64,000 bases of DNA from Maribacter flavus (lineage in GTDB: Bacteria > Bacteroidota > Bacteroidia > Flavobacteriales > Flavobacteriaceae): contig NZ_VUOE01000002.1 of assembly GCF_008386635.1 (NCBI RefSeq), positions 1,253,666 to 1,317,665 of the forward strand. Reading direction: 5' to 3'. Positions 17,155 through 26,133 of the stretch are shown one piece after another. How positions within the stretch are numbered: position 1 is the first letter of the stretch; the number at the start of each line of letters is the position of its first letter. Below the pieces are notes generated by a model, which saw only the letters and a program-made list of their open reading frames with translations, did not search any database and had not been told where the DNA came from. The translations under genes and the position numbers were made by a program.

Positions 17155-19629
17155 ATGAGAATTTTTATAGCTGCCTTCCTGTTCTTCATCACGTTTTCAA
17201 CGAATTCATTCGGTCAGCTTAGCGGAAAGTTTGTAGATGCATCCAACAATTATCCCTTGGAATACGCAACGGCCGCCCTATTCGACCAGGAAAACGGCAC
17301 CTTGATTACCGGGGTAATCACGGATATAGACGGTCTATTCTTGATAGATGACATTAAGAAGGGAACCTATTATCTGGAAGCATCTTTTATTGGCTACAAC
17401 TCACAAACGGTTCGCGATATTATAATTGATAGCAAGAACGAAGAAATCGATTTGGGAACGCTTGCGTTGACCATTGGGGAAAACCAATTGGAGGAAGTGG
17501 TGGTGGAAGGGGAAATGGCAACGGTCATCAACAAAATAGACCGTCAGGTGTTCGATGCCAAGCAGTTCCAGAATAGCCAAGGGGGAACTGCGACGGACGT
17601 GCTTCGGAATGTACCCGCTGTATCGGTCAACGGTCTTGGTGAGATAAGCGTTCGTGGAAGTACCGGCTTCGTAGTGCTGCTCAACGGAAAACCGGTTCAG
17701 GGCAGTGCATCCACCCTGCTGAACCAGCTCCCCGCCAATGCCATAGAGCGTGTGGAACTCATTACGGCACCATCCGCCAGATATGACCCCGAAGGCAAGG
17801 CGGGTATCCTGAACATCCTTACCAAAAAGGGTGCGGCCGATGGCAGCTTTGCACAGTTCAACCTAAAGGGCGGTTTTCCGTCCATCGAGCGGTACGGCAA
17901 TGCGGAGGCGCACCAACGTTACGGAATAGACGGCACCTATAACATCAGAAAGGGCAACTGGAACATATCCCTTGGAGCGAACTACCAGCGTAACGATCTA
18001 GGGGGAAGACGTGAGGGCGACGTGTTCACCATCATTCAGGACACCTTGACACGGTTTCCTTCCAGTGGGGAACGCAGTTTTGACGAACTGAACTACAGTG
18101 GTCGTTTTACCGTGGATTTCACCCCAGATTCCCTGAACACTTTTTCATTGGGATTCTATGCCGGAAAACGAAGCAAGGACCGTACCGCGGATATCCTTTA
18201 TTTTGATAACCATGCCATTACCCCTGCCGATGGAGGGGAACGGCTGTATACCTTACAATATTTCAACGAGAACTTGAGGATAAGACGGGGCGATTTTGTT
18301 CTGGGAAGTATAGATTATGCGCACACGTTCGGTGACGGTTCAAAACTTTCCACTTCCTTTTTGCACGAATATACACTGCTTGGGGGACCAACTACCAACC
18401 AAAACCTTGGCTTTCCAAATACCAATATTGTGCTGCAGGACGAATTCAATACCAATGACAACCCACTCAACGGCATCCGCTTTCAGGCCGATTATGTCTG
18501 GAAACCTTGGTCCATCGGACAACTGGAGACCGGATACCAATATCGCTATCTTGATCATACGGGGGATTTTGTATACGAACGCCTGAACAATACCACCGGA
18601 ATTTTTGAACTGATCCCGGAATTTTCCAGTGAAGTAGATTTGAGACGCACCCTACATTCAGGATATGCACAACTAAGCGGGTCTAAAGGGAAATGGGACT
18701 ATACGGCCGGTACCCGTGTCGAGGCAATGCAAAGGGATTTTGATCTGCGTGACAAGACAAATACCATTGATACAACCTATGTTTATAACTACGTAAAATT
18801 GTTTCCTTCGGCATCATTACAATACACCTTTGCGGATAATACAAAGCTCAAGGCCGCCTATAGCAAACGGGTGGAGCGTACCACGACCTTTAAGATGAAT
18901 CCCTTCCCGGAAAGGGAACATTCAGAGACACTCGAACAAGGGGACCCTACCCTAAGACCCGAATTCATCGACCTTTTTGAAGTGGGCATCAGTAAGAACC
19001 TGCACCAGGGAAATTCCGTTTTTGCCACTGCCTATTACCGCAACACCGAAAATTTGGTAAATAGGGTGAACACCGTTTTTAACGATACCATTTTGAACCG
19101 TATTTACAGTAACGTAGGAAAGGCCAAGGCTTTTGGTGTGGAATTAGGTGCGGAACTAAAACCTTTGAAAAATTGGAAGAATTTTATAGGTGCGAACCTT
19201 TACAAATATCGTATCGACGGAAACTTTGACAACAGGACAGTGGAAACGGAAGCTTTTATCTACTCTATCAATGCGAACAGCACTATTGATTTTTCGGATA
19301 CGGCCTCGGCACAGTTCACCCTCAACTATCTATCTGCTCAGAATACCGCCCAGGGGGAGGATTCACGGTTCTATTCCCCAAATCTGACGCTGCGAAAGAC
19401 CTTCTTTGATGACCGTCTTACGGCCACACTGCAATGGCAGAACATAGATTTAGGTTTGTTGGATTCCAACGAACAACGGATTACAACCTTTAGGGATGGC
19501 GAATTCTTTACTACTACCAATTACGTCTACGAAGTGGATATGGTCATTCTTAACCTGACTTATACCTTCAACAGGAACACGGATAAGTCAAGGTTCATCG
19601 ATAGTGAGTTTGGAAAGAAGGAGTTTTAG
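17155..19629 (+). CDS. TonB-dependent outer-membrane receptor
   Basis: 824 residues: signal peptide (1-20, ending NSFGQ), a CarboxypepD_reg-like beta-sandwich (about 21-100: GKFVDASNNYPLEYATAALF), a plug domain (about 115-225: DVLRNVPAVSVNGLGEISVRG) and a beta-barrel of the OMP_b-brl_3 type to the final Phe (EFGKKEF). It should import an iron chelator, metal or small molecule with energy from TonB. No SusD partner is nearby, so it is not a classic glycan-utilisation pair. The upstream AraC regulator suggests inducible expression. The gene is G/C-rich compared with flanking spacers. Confidence 0.88.
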   Translation: MRIFIAAFLFFITFSTNSFGQLSGKFVDASNNYPLEYATAALFDQENGTLITGVITDIDGLFLIDDIKKGTYYLEASFIGYNSQTVRDIIIDSKNEEIDLGTLALTIGENQLEEVVVEGEMATVINKIDRQVFDAKQFQNSQGGTATDVLRNVPAVSVNGLGEISVRGSTGFVVLLNGKPVQGSASTLLNQLPANAIERVELITAPSARYDPEGKAGILNILTKKGAADGSFAQFNLKGGFPSIERYGNAEAHQRYGIDGTYNIRKGNWNISLGANYQRNDLGGRREGDVFTIIQDTLTRFPSSGERSFDELNYSGRFTVDFTPDSLNTFSLGFYAGKRSKDRTADILYFDNHAITPADGGERLYTLQYFNENLRIRRGDFVLGSIDYAHTFGDGSKLSTSFLHEYTLLGGPTTNQNLGFPNTNIVLQDEFNTNDNPLNGIRFQADYVWKPWSIGQLETGYQYRYLDHTGDFVYERLNNTTGIFELIPEFSSEVDLRRTLHSGYAQLSGSKGKWDYTAGTRVEAMQRDFDLRDKTNTIDTTYVYNYVKLFPSASLQYTFADNTKLKAAYSKRVERTTTFKMNPFPEREHSETLEQGDPTLRPEFIDLFEVGISKNLHQGNSVFATAYYRNTENLVNRVNTVFNDTILNRIYSNVGKAKAFGVELGAELKPLKNWKNFIGANLYKYRIDGNFDNRTVETEAFIYSINANSTIDFSDTASAQFTLNYLSAQNTAQGEDSRFYSPNLTLRKTFFDDRLTATLQWQNIDLGLLDSNEQRITTFRDGEFFTTTNYVYEVDMVILNLTYTFNRNTDKSRFIDSEFGKKEF

Positions 19630-20375
19630 GATAACTTAAAAAGAAGCCCGGAACACGAGGAATAGCTACAAAAGCGATTTTGAACGAAACAAAGGAAAAT
19701 AATAATTACCTATCCTATAATTCTTTTTCATTTCTATTTTTAGCCTTCTTAAAATCAATTCGCAAAAGGAGTAACCCTAAGTTGAAAGCGACAAATAAAA
19801 GCACTTAACATTATATGTTGGCATATCACCACTCTTTTTGCCACCCATTAAAAAACAAACCACTCTAAATAAAAAGCTTAATAGGATTTTCCTTGGTCCC
19901 ACCTGTATCTGTTTTAATTTTCAGGATTTCTAAGGTAATTTTTGGAATCTCTTGGTGCCTAACGCCACTAATATGGGATTAAAGAAAAAATAGTAACGTT
20001 AACAATTTTTCTTGCAATAGATAATCTCCAAATTGACACAAAGCCTAATCCGTATTTTGAAACTGAAAAGCTCGACAGATTTAGCCTTTTTTCATAGGTT
20101 TAATGATAACCACACCTATACGTCACCTAGCTCCTAAAACCAACATAGGTAAACACATACGCCATGGGGTAGCTTTTTTTTCCTACCTCATACATTTACA
20201 TAGATTTTCATTTGGTGGTGTTCATAAATGGGTTTTTACAATGTCCAGTTTTTTAATAAATAAACTGGACACTTAAGATTAAAGTAATTCAAAAAAAAAG
20301 ATAGCTGAGTACTGAAAAAATACTGGCAAACCATGGCATATTTACTTTTAGTAAGAGCTTTTGGATATATCCATA
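19630..20375. other. Intergenic stretch, about 750 bases, with two hairpins
   Basis: No protein frame of quality was found. A hairpin at about 20167-20190 pairs GGTAG with CTACC around eight T residues. A second (20242-20271) pairs TGTCCAGTTT with AAACTGGACA perfectly around a 10-base A/T loop and has no T-run after it; it may be an insertion-sequence end remnant or an RNA structure. The right end holds the promoter of the parDE pair. Confidence 0.45.
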
Positions 20376-20407
20376 TTTGCTAAATATCATTAAATATCAT
20401 ATCTTCG
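20376..20407 (+). promoter_or_regulatory. Bacteroidota-type promoter of parDE
   Basis: TTTG (20376-20379) and TATCTTCG (20400-20407) are spaced by 20 bases, close to the TTTG-N19-20-TAnnTTTG layout, with the parD start 19 bases downstream. Overlapping TAAATATCAT direct repeats could be the antitoxin operator. Confidence 0.5.
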
Positions 20408-20426
20408 ATATTGTAAAACGTTAAAA

Positions 20427-20645
20427 ATGAATATCAGTTTCACAAAAAAGCAGGAAGAGTATATCTCTAAACAAGTAGCCTCAGGTGAATATCAGAACAA
20501 TAGTGAGGTAATCAGGGATGCACTTAGGTTACATGAAATTTATAGAGAAAAAGTGATTGCGGATTTGAGAGCTGAGATTGAAAAAGGATGGAATGGTCCT
20601 GACAGCGAAATTTCCGTAGCTGACATTATAGCCTCTAGGAAATAA
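20427..20645 (+). CDS. parD: ParD-family antitoxin
   Basis: 72 residues. FTKKQEEYISKQVASGEYQNNSEVIRDALRL is the ribbon-helix-helix DNA-binding fold of ParD/CopG antitoxins (residues 5-35), followed by a helical toxin-binding tail. The toxin gene starts 3 bases after its stop, the usual arrangement. It should bind ParE and repress the shared promoter, which lies directly upstream with nearby TAAATATCAT repeats. Confidence 0.88.
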   Translation: MNISFTKKQEEYISKQVASGEYQNNSEVIRDALRLHEIYREKVIADLRAEIEKGWNGPDSEISVADIIASRK

Positions 20646-20648
20646 TCA

Positions 20649-20942
20649 ATGAATCGTTTTATTCTTTCAGAAGCGGCCAAAAACGACCTTCAAGAAATTT
20701 ATGATTTTGGAATCTTTAAATTCGGTCGTTCGCAGGCTGCCAAATATTTGGAAGGAATTCAAGTAGGTCTTGAAAAAATTTCTAAAAATCCGGACATTGG
20801 AAGGCGCAGGAACGAGATAAAATTGGAATTATTTAGTTTTCCATATAGGTCGCACATTATTTTTTATCGAATTTTGCCCGACCGTATTAGGATTGTGAGG
20901 GTTTTACATGGTCGACGTGATCTTCCAAAGCACTTAAAATGA
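20649..20942 (+). CDS. parE: ParE-family toxin
   Basis: 97 residues of the RelE/ParE superfamily: LSEAAKNDLQEIYDFGIFKFG at the N-terminus, GLEKISKNPDIGRRR in the middle, YRSHIIFYRILPDRIRIVRVLHGRRD at the C-terminus, all standard ParE blocks. ParE members poison DNA gyrase. It is paired with the ParD-like antitoxin gene 3 bases upstream. Full length, no visible defect. Confidence 0.88.
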   Translation: MNRFILSEAAKNDLQEIYDFGIFKFGRSQAAKYLEGIQVGLEKISKNPDIGRRRNEIKLELFSFPYRSHIIFYRILPDRIRIVRVLHGRRDLPKHLK

Positions 20943-21085
20943 GGCACATATTTTTACACCCCATTTACATCCAATACCACTTAACCCCCCGTAAACAGGA
21001 GATAGTTACTTCCTGTATCATGGAAATAAGCTAAGTACTCTTTTTAAATCAACAAACACCTCAAATAAAGTAGGTTACCCTTGAA

Positions 21086-22801
21086 TTATTTTAGGGAATC
21101 AATTACGGCTCCGCAGGTCAACATGGCATCCCCAAAATAAGGGTTTTTAATTTCTTTCTCAGTACTCAACCATAGGGCACCCTTATTGCTATTCGCCATA
21201 GGACATTGCTGGATGTATAGCGTTTTTTCAAAGGTGTTTAAGTTTCTAGTGATCGCTACCAAATGCTCGTTAAACGATACGAAATGGGCTCTTTGATTTT
21301 CTATATCCTGATTTCCTAAAATTGCCCGTATCATTTCAGTAATTTTGCCGAAATGGTCCTTTTCCATTTTACCTAATTCCGAATTATCGATTTTCTGCAA
21401 TGCTTCCATCATCGCTTTGGCTTCCTTAGACGTTTGTTCCGCGTTACCCAATACAAGGGAATTCTTCAAATTTAAATAAGCAGGTAAGGCCATTTTGAAT
21501 TGGTTTTGAAATGCATCGGTGAATTCCATTTTAGGTATTGTATTAACATAACCTGACAAACTATTTACACCGATTTTATTCATCATACTTCTTTTACCCT
21601 GCAATTGGGCTGCGGCATCCACCGTAAAGGTGCCATTGGTGACAATTTCCTCGCCAGCTTCCAACCCAGAAGGCACTTGAATTTGCTCACCGATTCTAGT
21701 TCCCAACATCACTTCACGCATCTCAAATACGGGTTCGTCCTTTTTCACCTTTACATAGACCAATGAGCGTTCCCCGGTCCACATAATGGCGGATGTTGGA
21801 ACCAATAGTTCTTTTTCACTTTCTCCACCATGAATACCTTCGATTGCGCCCGAAACGAACATCCCCGGTTTAAAAATGTCCTCCTCATTCTTTAGAGTGG
21901 CCCTAACTGTTACTGTTCTCGTAGCATTGTCCAAAATAGGATCTATAAAGGCTATTTCACCATCAAAGGATTTATTTGGATATGCATTTGTGACAATACG
22001 TATATGCTGCCCTTTTTTGAATACGGACAGTTGACTTTCATACGCATCAAATTCTGCCCAGACCGTACTTAAGTCACTCAATTTTACAATGGGCTGTCCC
22101 TTTTTGACATAATCGCCTTCGGCACTCATAACTTCTGAAACCGTTCCCGAGACCGTTGCATACACGGGAAAAGACTCCGTTACTCTTCCAGAACTTTCAA
22201 TACCGTCGATTTGTTTCTCGGTCAATTTCCAAAGCTTCAACTTATTTCTGACCGCCTGATATAGTTGGGGCTGTGAGCTTTTTAAGGATGTAGCGGTCAA
22301 CAGTTCCTGTTGGGCCGCAACCAATTCTGGAGCATAAATGGATGCCAACAATTCTCCTTTGCCCACTTCCTGTCCTTCATAGTTGACATACAACTTTTCG
22401 ATTCTTCCATCAAAATAGCTGGCCTGAACGGCAATGGCCTCCTCATTGACAGTTATATTGCCGGACAGATTGATGGTACCACTAACATTTGTAGACCTTG
22501 GGCCTATCACCATAGTCTGAACATTGGCCAGGGCCAGGGCATTGGCGGTCATGGTAAATTGACCGGCTGCCAGACCATCTTGCCCTGTTTCGGCCGGAAT
22601 GAGGTCCATACCACAAATGGGACAGTCTCCATGCTCCGGTTGCATTATCTGGGGATGCATGGAGCAAGTCCACATTTCTTGATTAATTGATGCGTTGATG
22701 GGTGGATGGGCGGATGTATTTTCCTTACTATTGGAGAAAAAGTACCCCCCAGCAACAATTCCCAATATCAAGATCAGTAGATAAATGACATATTTTTTCA
22801 T
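21086..22801 (-). CDS. cusB: CusB-like periplasmic adaptor of a copper/silver RND pump, with DUF3347 tail
   Basis: 571 residues. Residues 5-23 are a membrane anchor. A heavy-metal-binding domain follows at about 44-69 (WTCSMHP...CPICGMDLIP). Then come the barrel-sandwich, helical hairpin and beta-barrel parts of membrane-fusion proteins (about 90-400). The C-terminal 150 residues form a DUF3347 domain ending QQCPMANSNKGALWLS and NPYFGDAMLTCG. The linker 31-40 (AHPPINASIN) is encoded by DNA like the minisatellite at 23281-23494. It links CusA to TolC and hands over Cu(I)/Ag(I). It is the last gene of the leftward operon; a 29-codon frame (22808-22897) just upstream is of unknown status. Confidence 0.88.
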   Translation of the reverse strand: MKKYVIYLLILILGIVAGGYFFSNSKENTSAHPPINASINQEMWTCSMHPQIMQPEHGDCPICGMDLIPAETGQDGLAAGQFTMTANALALANVQTMVIGPRSTNVSGTINLSGNITVNEEAIAVQASYFDGRIEKLYVNYEGQEVGKGELLASIYAPELVAAQQELLTATSLKSSQPQLYQAVRNKLKLWKLTEKQIDGIESSGRVTESFPVYATVSGTVSEVMSAEGDYVKKGQPIVKLSDLSTVWAEFDAYESQLSVFKKGQHIRIVTNAYPNKSFDGEIAFIDPILDNATRTVTVRATLKNEEDIFKPGMFVSGAIEGIHGGESEKELLVPTSAIMWTGERSLVYVKVKKDEPVFEMREVMLGTRIGEQIQVPSGLEAGEEIVTNGTFTVDAAAQLQGKRSMMNKIGVNSLSGYVNTIPKMEFTDAFQNQFKMALPAYLNLKNSLVLGNAEQTSKEAKAMMEALQKIDNSELGKMEKDHFGKITEMIRAILGNQDIENQRAHFVSFNEHLVAITRNLNTFEKTLYIQQCPMANSNKGALWLSTEKEIKNPYFGDAMLTCGAVIDSLK

Positions 22802-22904
22802 GTTTTTTTATTGTTTTTCAATGGCCATACTTCGGCTACGATTAGTAAAGGCATGTAACATCCCTGTAATCATTTTATCGACGTCAATGAATGCCATGGA
22901 TATT

Positions 22905-23251
22905 TCATTTTGATTTTTTTGAAGTTGAAATTATTTTACCTATCAGTTTTAAACTGGATTTCAAATGGGAAACCAGGTCCTCATCCGGGTTTGGATATGT
23001 TTGGGACTGCTCGCACAGTAATACCAATATTCCGTTTCCTGTGCTTCCTTATATGCGATTTTGAGTTTATGAATGAAATCGGGTCTACTTTCAGCACCTT
23101 GTGCTTCCCTGGAGTTGGCCCCTATGGAGGTTCCAGACCGCATAATCTGGCGGGCAATTACGTACTTCCCAGCTTTCTCCAATTCCTCCGAATAGGCTAT
23201 TATTAATAAAGCAAGTTTAAAAGTGACTTCCAATAACTCGTTCTTTCTCAT
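22905..23251 (-). pseudogene. Four-helix bundle protein (23S rRNA intervening-sequence type), frameshifted
   Basis: The first 75 residues (KNELLEVTFKLALLIIAYSE, RQIMRSGTSIGANSREAQGAES, KLKIAYKEAQETEYW) match the four-helix bundle family. After TEYW at about 23021-23029 the frame is lost and ends in 22 unrelated residues. In the next frame the normal tail resumes (LLCEQSQTYPNPDEDL, then IGKIISTSKKSK) to a stop at 22905. Loss of one TTGG from a TTGGTTGG would explain it. The family function is unknown. It sits between cusB and the HMA-MauE gene. A sequencing error is the alternative. Confidence 0.7.
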
Positions 23252-23280
23252 ACCTATATAATTCTTAAACCTTCAATCAT

Positions 23281-23494
23281 AACATAAATCCCATCCACAC
23301 ATCAAACCCATCCGCACATCCAACAATCCACACATCAAACCATCTGCACATCAAACCCATCCACACATCAAACCATCCACACATCCAACCATCCACACAT
23401 CAAACCCATCCGCACATCAAACAATCCACACATCAAACAATCCACACATCAAACCCATCCACACATCCAACCATCCACACATCAAACCATCCTT
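23281..23494. repeat. Minisatellite, units like CATCCACACATCAAAC
   Basis: About 210 bases of degenerate tandem units of 14-17 bases, alternating CATCC(A/G)CACATC with AAACC, CAACC or AAACA. There are roughly 14 copies. It fills the gap between the HMA-MauE gene and the frameshifted four-helix gene in the copper operon. Units differ by single bases and there are no unique spacers, so it is not a CRISPR. Confidence 0.85.
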
Positions 23495-23496
23495 TT

Positions 23497-24210
23497 TTAA
23501 AGACCGATTAACATACTTATGGCCATTACGATCATAATGGCATTTTCAATAAATGTTGCCTCTGTCATTGGCAATTTGAGTGCCGTTCCCAAACAGGCGC
23601 ATTGTATGGATTTCTTATCCAAAAGTGTCCTCGTGACCCCTATCGTTGTAATTCCCAGAACGACCAGTGTGGTAATCAATGCAAAAGGCACATAAAGTCT
23701 CATCAAGAACAATACTCCTAAAATGGTCTCTATAAAGGGATATACCCAAGCATAAAAAGGTACGGCCTTTGCCAAGGGGTCGTACATTCGGAAACTATCG
23801 GGAAACCCTTTAAGATCGAGCATCTTAAAAAAGCTGAACACAATGTAGAAAAGCCCCATAAAATCAAGCATCGCCCCTTCCCAATTGGGCCTATTGTAAT
23901 TGAGTAGAATCGAGGCTATTGTTATATATCCCAAGATTAAAAACAACGGCCGTAACTGCTCCAATTTCGATTTTGTTTCCGTACTTGTTTCAGCCATCGT
24001 TACCATTCGCTTTTCTGAAATGCTATATTTATCCGGAAGTGACTTTTGTAAGGTATTTACATCGATATGATGCTCCATCTCAATAATTGCTTCGGCCTTT
24101 TCCAAATCGACGGAAGCGTTCCTAACACCTTCTATTTTTGAAAGCGTTTCCTCAACATGGGTCCTGCAACCGTTACATGTCATTCCTTGTATATGGTACG
24201 TATGTTTCAT
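23497..24210 (-). CDS. HMA metal-binding domain fused to a MauE/DoxX-like membrane domain
   Basis: 237 residues. Residues 1-65 are a heavy-metal-associated domain with the Cu(I) motif MTCNGC at 10-15. A linker with Thr/Glu/Lys leads to four membrane spans (about 88-237) of the MauE type, including a C-A-C in IQCACLGTALKLP near residue 205 that could act as a thiol or metal site. The membrane part may move reducing power or metal; the fusion to an HMA domain in a Cus operon suggests copper handling at the inner membrane. It lies 29 bases after the DUF3347 lipoprotein gene. Confidence 0.75.
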   Translation of the reverse strand: MKHTYHIQGMTCNGCRTHVEETLSKIEGVRNASVDLEKAEAIIEMEHHIDVNTLQKSLPDKYSISEKRMVTMAETSTETKSKLEQLRPLFLILGYITIASILLNYNRPNWEGAMLDFMGLFYIVFSFFKMLDLKGFPDSFRMYDPLAKAVPFYAWVYPFIETILGVLFLMRLYVPFALITTLVVLGITTIGVTRTLLDKKSIQCACLGTALKLPMTEATFIENAIMIVMAISMLIGL

Positions 24211-24239
24211 GCTATTTGTTTAAACCCCTCATCCAGGAA

Positions 24240-24761
24240 TTACTTGATAATTTCCGTCACCTTACCACATGTGAGCATCCTATCCCCAAAATAAGGGTTA
24301 CGAATTTCCTTCTCGGTCGATAACCAATAGCCTCCTTCATTGTTAAATGCCATCGGGCAGTACTGCATATAGACTTCGCCGGAAGAAATGGATGCATCCA
24401 CTATCTCCGTGATTTTCTTGGTTACCTCTGAAAATACGACACGTTGATCCTCAATCTCGTTCAATGCTGCAATTTTTGCCAACATTTCCTTTAGAGCGGC
24501 ATCCTCCGTATTTTCCATCAGCATTTTGGCACCCGATTGTGCTTCCACCGCATCCGAATTTACAAGTGCCGTCTTAAGATGGATATAATGCTGAAATTGG
24601 TTGCGCACTTTGCTATCATTAAACGCCAACGCTGCCTTCTCCTGACTCACCTCTTCTTTGACCTGGGTTTCACCATTGGATTTTGGTTCATTTTTGCAGG
24701 CAACAAGCGCTGATAAGGACACTATTGCCGAAAATGTCCTGAAAAATGTTCTATTTACCAT
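24240..24761 (-). CDS. DUF3347 lipoprotein
   Basis: About 173 residues from ATG 24761 (an upstream in-frame Met at 24803 would add 14 residues before the signal). The signal ends with a lipobox LVAC, so it is a lipoprotein facing the periplasm. The rest is a DUF3347 domain ending QYCPMAFNNEGGYWLSTEKE, then NPYFGDRMLTCG. It is strikingly similar to the C-terminal domain of CusB in the same operon; the shared Cys, Met and His pattern (CPMA, MLTCG) suggests a copper site. A free-standing version may act as a periplasmic metal carrier to the pump. Confidence 0.75.
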   Translation of the reverse strand: MVNRTFFRTFSAIVSLSALVACKNEPKSNGETQVKEEVSQEKAALAFNDSKVRNQFQHYIHLKTALVNSDAVEAQSGAKMLMENTEDAALKEMLAKIAALNEIEDQRVVFSEVTKKITEIVDASISSGEVYMQYCPMAFNNEGGYWLSTEKEIRNPYFGDRMLTCGKVTEIIK

Positions 24762-24819
24762 GGGTTTTCTTGATTTTGCGTTTTCAATACGTATTGATTT
24801 CATAGATTTTGAATTTAGA

Positions 24820-26133
24820 TCATTGATTTATTAAATAGTTGATGATGGCCGATTGCAGGTAGTACGCACGAACCGACTCAATCTGATTCATTTGAAATTT
24901 TAACTGTAATTCCTGTATGTCCAGCACATCGTTAAAATCGATTGTTCCGGTTTCATAATTCTTTATTAGAATCTCCTCGGCATCTTGGGCCTGTTCCAGG
25001 TTTTTTTCTTGGGTATTGAATTTTATCCGTGCCTGATTTCGTTCCGATGTTGCCTTTGCCAAAGCGGCTTCCAGAAGGTTCAATCGTTCCGTTCTCTGAA
25101 ATTCGATTTCCTTTTGGCGGAGTTCGTTCTGTTTTGATACCGAGGCAAAACGGTTGTTAAAAATGGGTATCGAAAGTGATACCATGGGCATAACGATATC
25201 CTTACCGTTGTCGTTAAAGGTCATATCGGGCCGTTCCGAAACGGGCAAGTAATCCAACCCAAACCCCACATTGGGGGCACTTTCCTTCTGGTTCAATAGT
25301 TCCGATTGTTCAACAGATTCGTAAAGCCTATCATATTTGAGCAATTCGGGATTGAGAGTCAAACCGTTTTGGTCAAAAATAGGGTCTTCCATAGGAATTG
25401 TCATTTCCGGGACGACTTCCACTGCGATGGTACCTTTACGATTCAAAAGGCTGTTAAAGCTTGCCTGCTCCGCCATATAATTTTCCCGTAGGATTTCCTT
25501 TTCCTGCTGCAATTCATTTTGCCTGATCTGCAATTTCAGGACATCTACGGCAGACGCCTGGCCCACTTCAACCGATGTCAAAGCCAATCGTTCATAGGTT
25601 TCTAACAATTGGATATTCTTGTCCAAAATATTCTGCTTCGCCCGTATGGCGTATAACTGATAGTAGGACCGTGCGACCGAAAGGGCCAATTTCCGTTTGG
25701 CAATGGCTATTTCCACAAATTCCGTTTCCGCCATAGAGCTTGCATAGCTTGACCGTGCCGTTATTGTCCCAAACCAAGGCAGCATCTGGGAAACGGAAAA
25801 ACGTGCCCGTTGCGCGCCCGTCCTTGTTTCGGGTTCACTCACAAAATATCCGGCGCTGACCGAGGTGTTGGGCAATGCATTGACCTCATGGATCTTTTCC
25901 TTGGCAATGTGATACCGAAGCTCAAAAGCCTGAATATTGGGATTGTTCCTTTCGGCTTCCATTATATAGGATTGCAGTTCCTGTGCATGCATTGAATGAA
26001 GAACTAAAAGTGAAAAACTAAAAACGAGGGTCTTTTTGAAGCATACAGGTGATAATGACCAACAAAAAGTGAGTACACCCTTTAGTCCTTTGGAAACAGC
26101 CATTTTTGAATTTTGAAAAATTACCGAATTCAT
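24820..26133 (-). CDS. cusC: TolC-family outer-membrane channel (CusC-like)
   Basis: 437 residues with a signal segment (about 33-50, ending SMHAQ) and two outer-membrane efflux repeats: the first half contains LPNTSVSAGYFVSEPETRTGAQRA, the second YETGTIDFNDVLDIQELQ. Long helical stretches build the periplasmic tunnel. It should form the exit duct for the CusA/CusB pump. The start codon overlaps the four-helix gene by 4 bases (ATGA at 26130-26133); a second Met at 26103 is possible. Confidence 0.85.
   Translation of the reverse strand: MNSVIFQNSKMAVSKGLKGVLTFCWSLSPVCFKKTLVFSFSLLVLHSMHAQELQSYIMEAERNNPNIQAFELRYHIAKEKIHEVNALPNTSVSAGYFVSEPETRTGAQRARFSVSQMLPWFGTITARSSYASSMAETEFVEIAIAKRKLALSVARSYYQLYAIRAKQNILDKNIQLLETYERLALTSVEVGQASAVDVLKLQIRQNELQQEKEILRENYMAEQASFNSLLNRKGTIAVEVVPEMTIPMEDPIFDQNGLTLNPELLKYDRLYESVEQSELLNQKESAPNVGFGLDYLPVSERPDMTFNDNGKDIVMPMVSLSIPIFNNRFASVSKQNELRQKEIEFQRTERLNLLEAALAKATSERNQARIKFNTQEKNLEQAQDAEEILIKNYETGTIDFNDVLDIQELQLKFQMNQIESVRAYYLQSAIINYLINQ

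Noticed and set aside
23281..23494. CRISPR array
   Set aside because: Units are 14-17 bases, degenerate and directly adjoining, with no unique spacers, and no cas gene is present.
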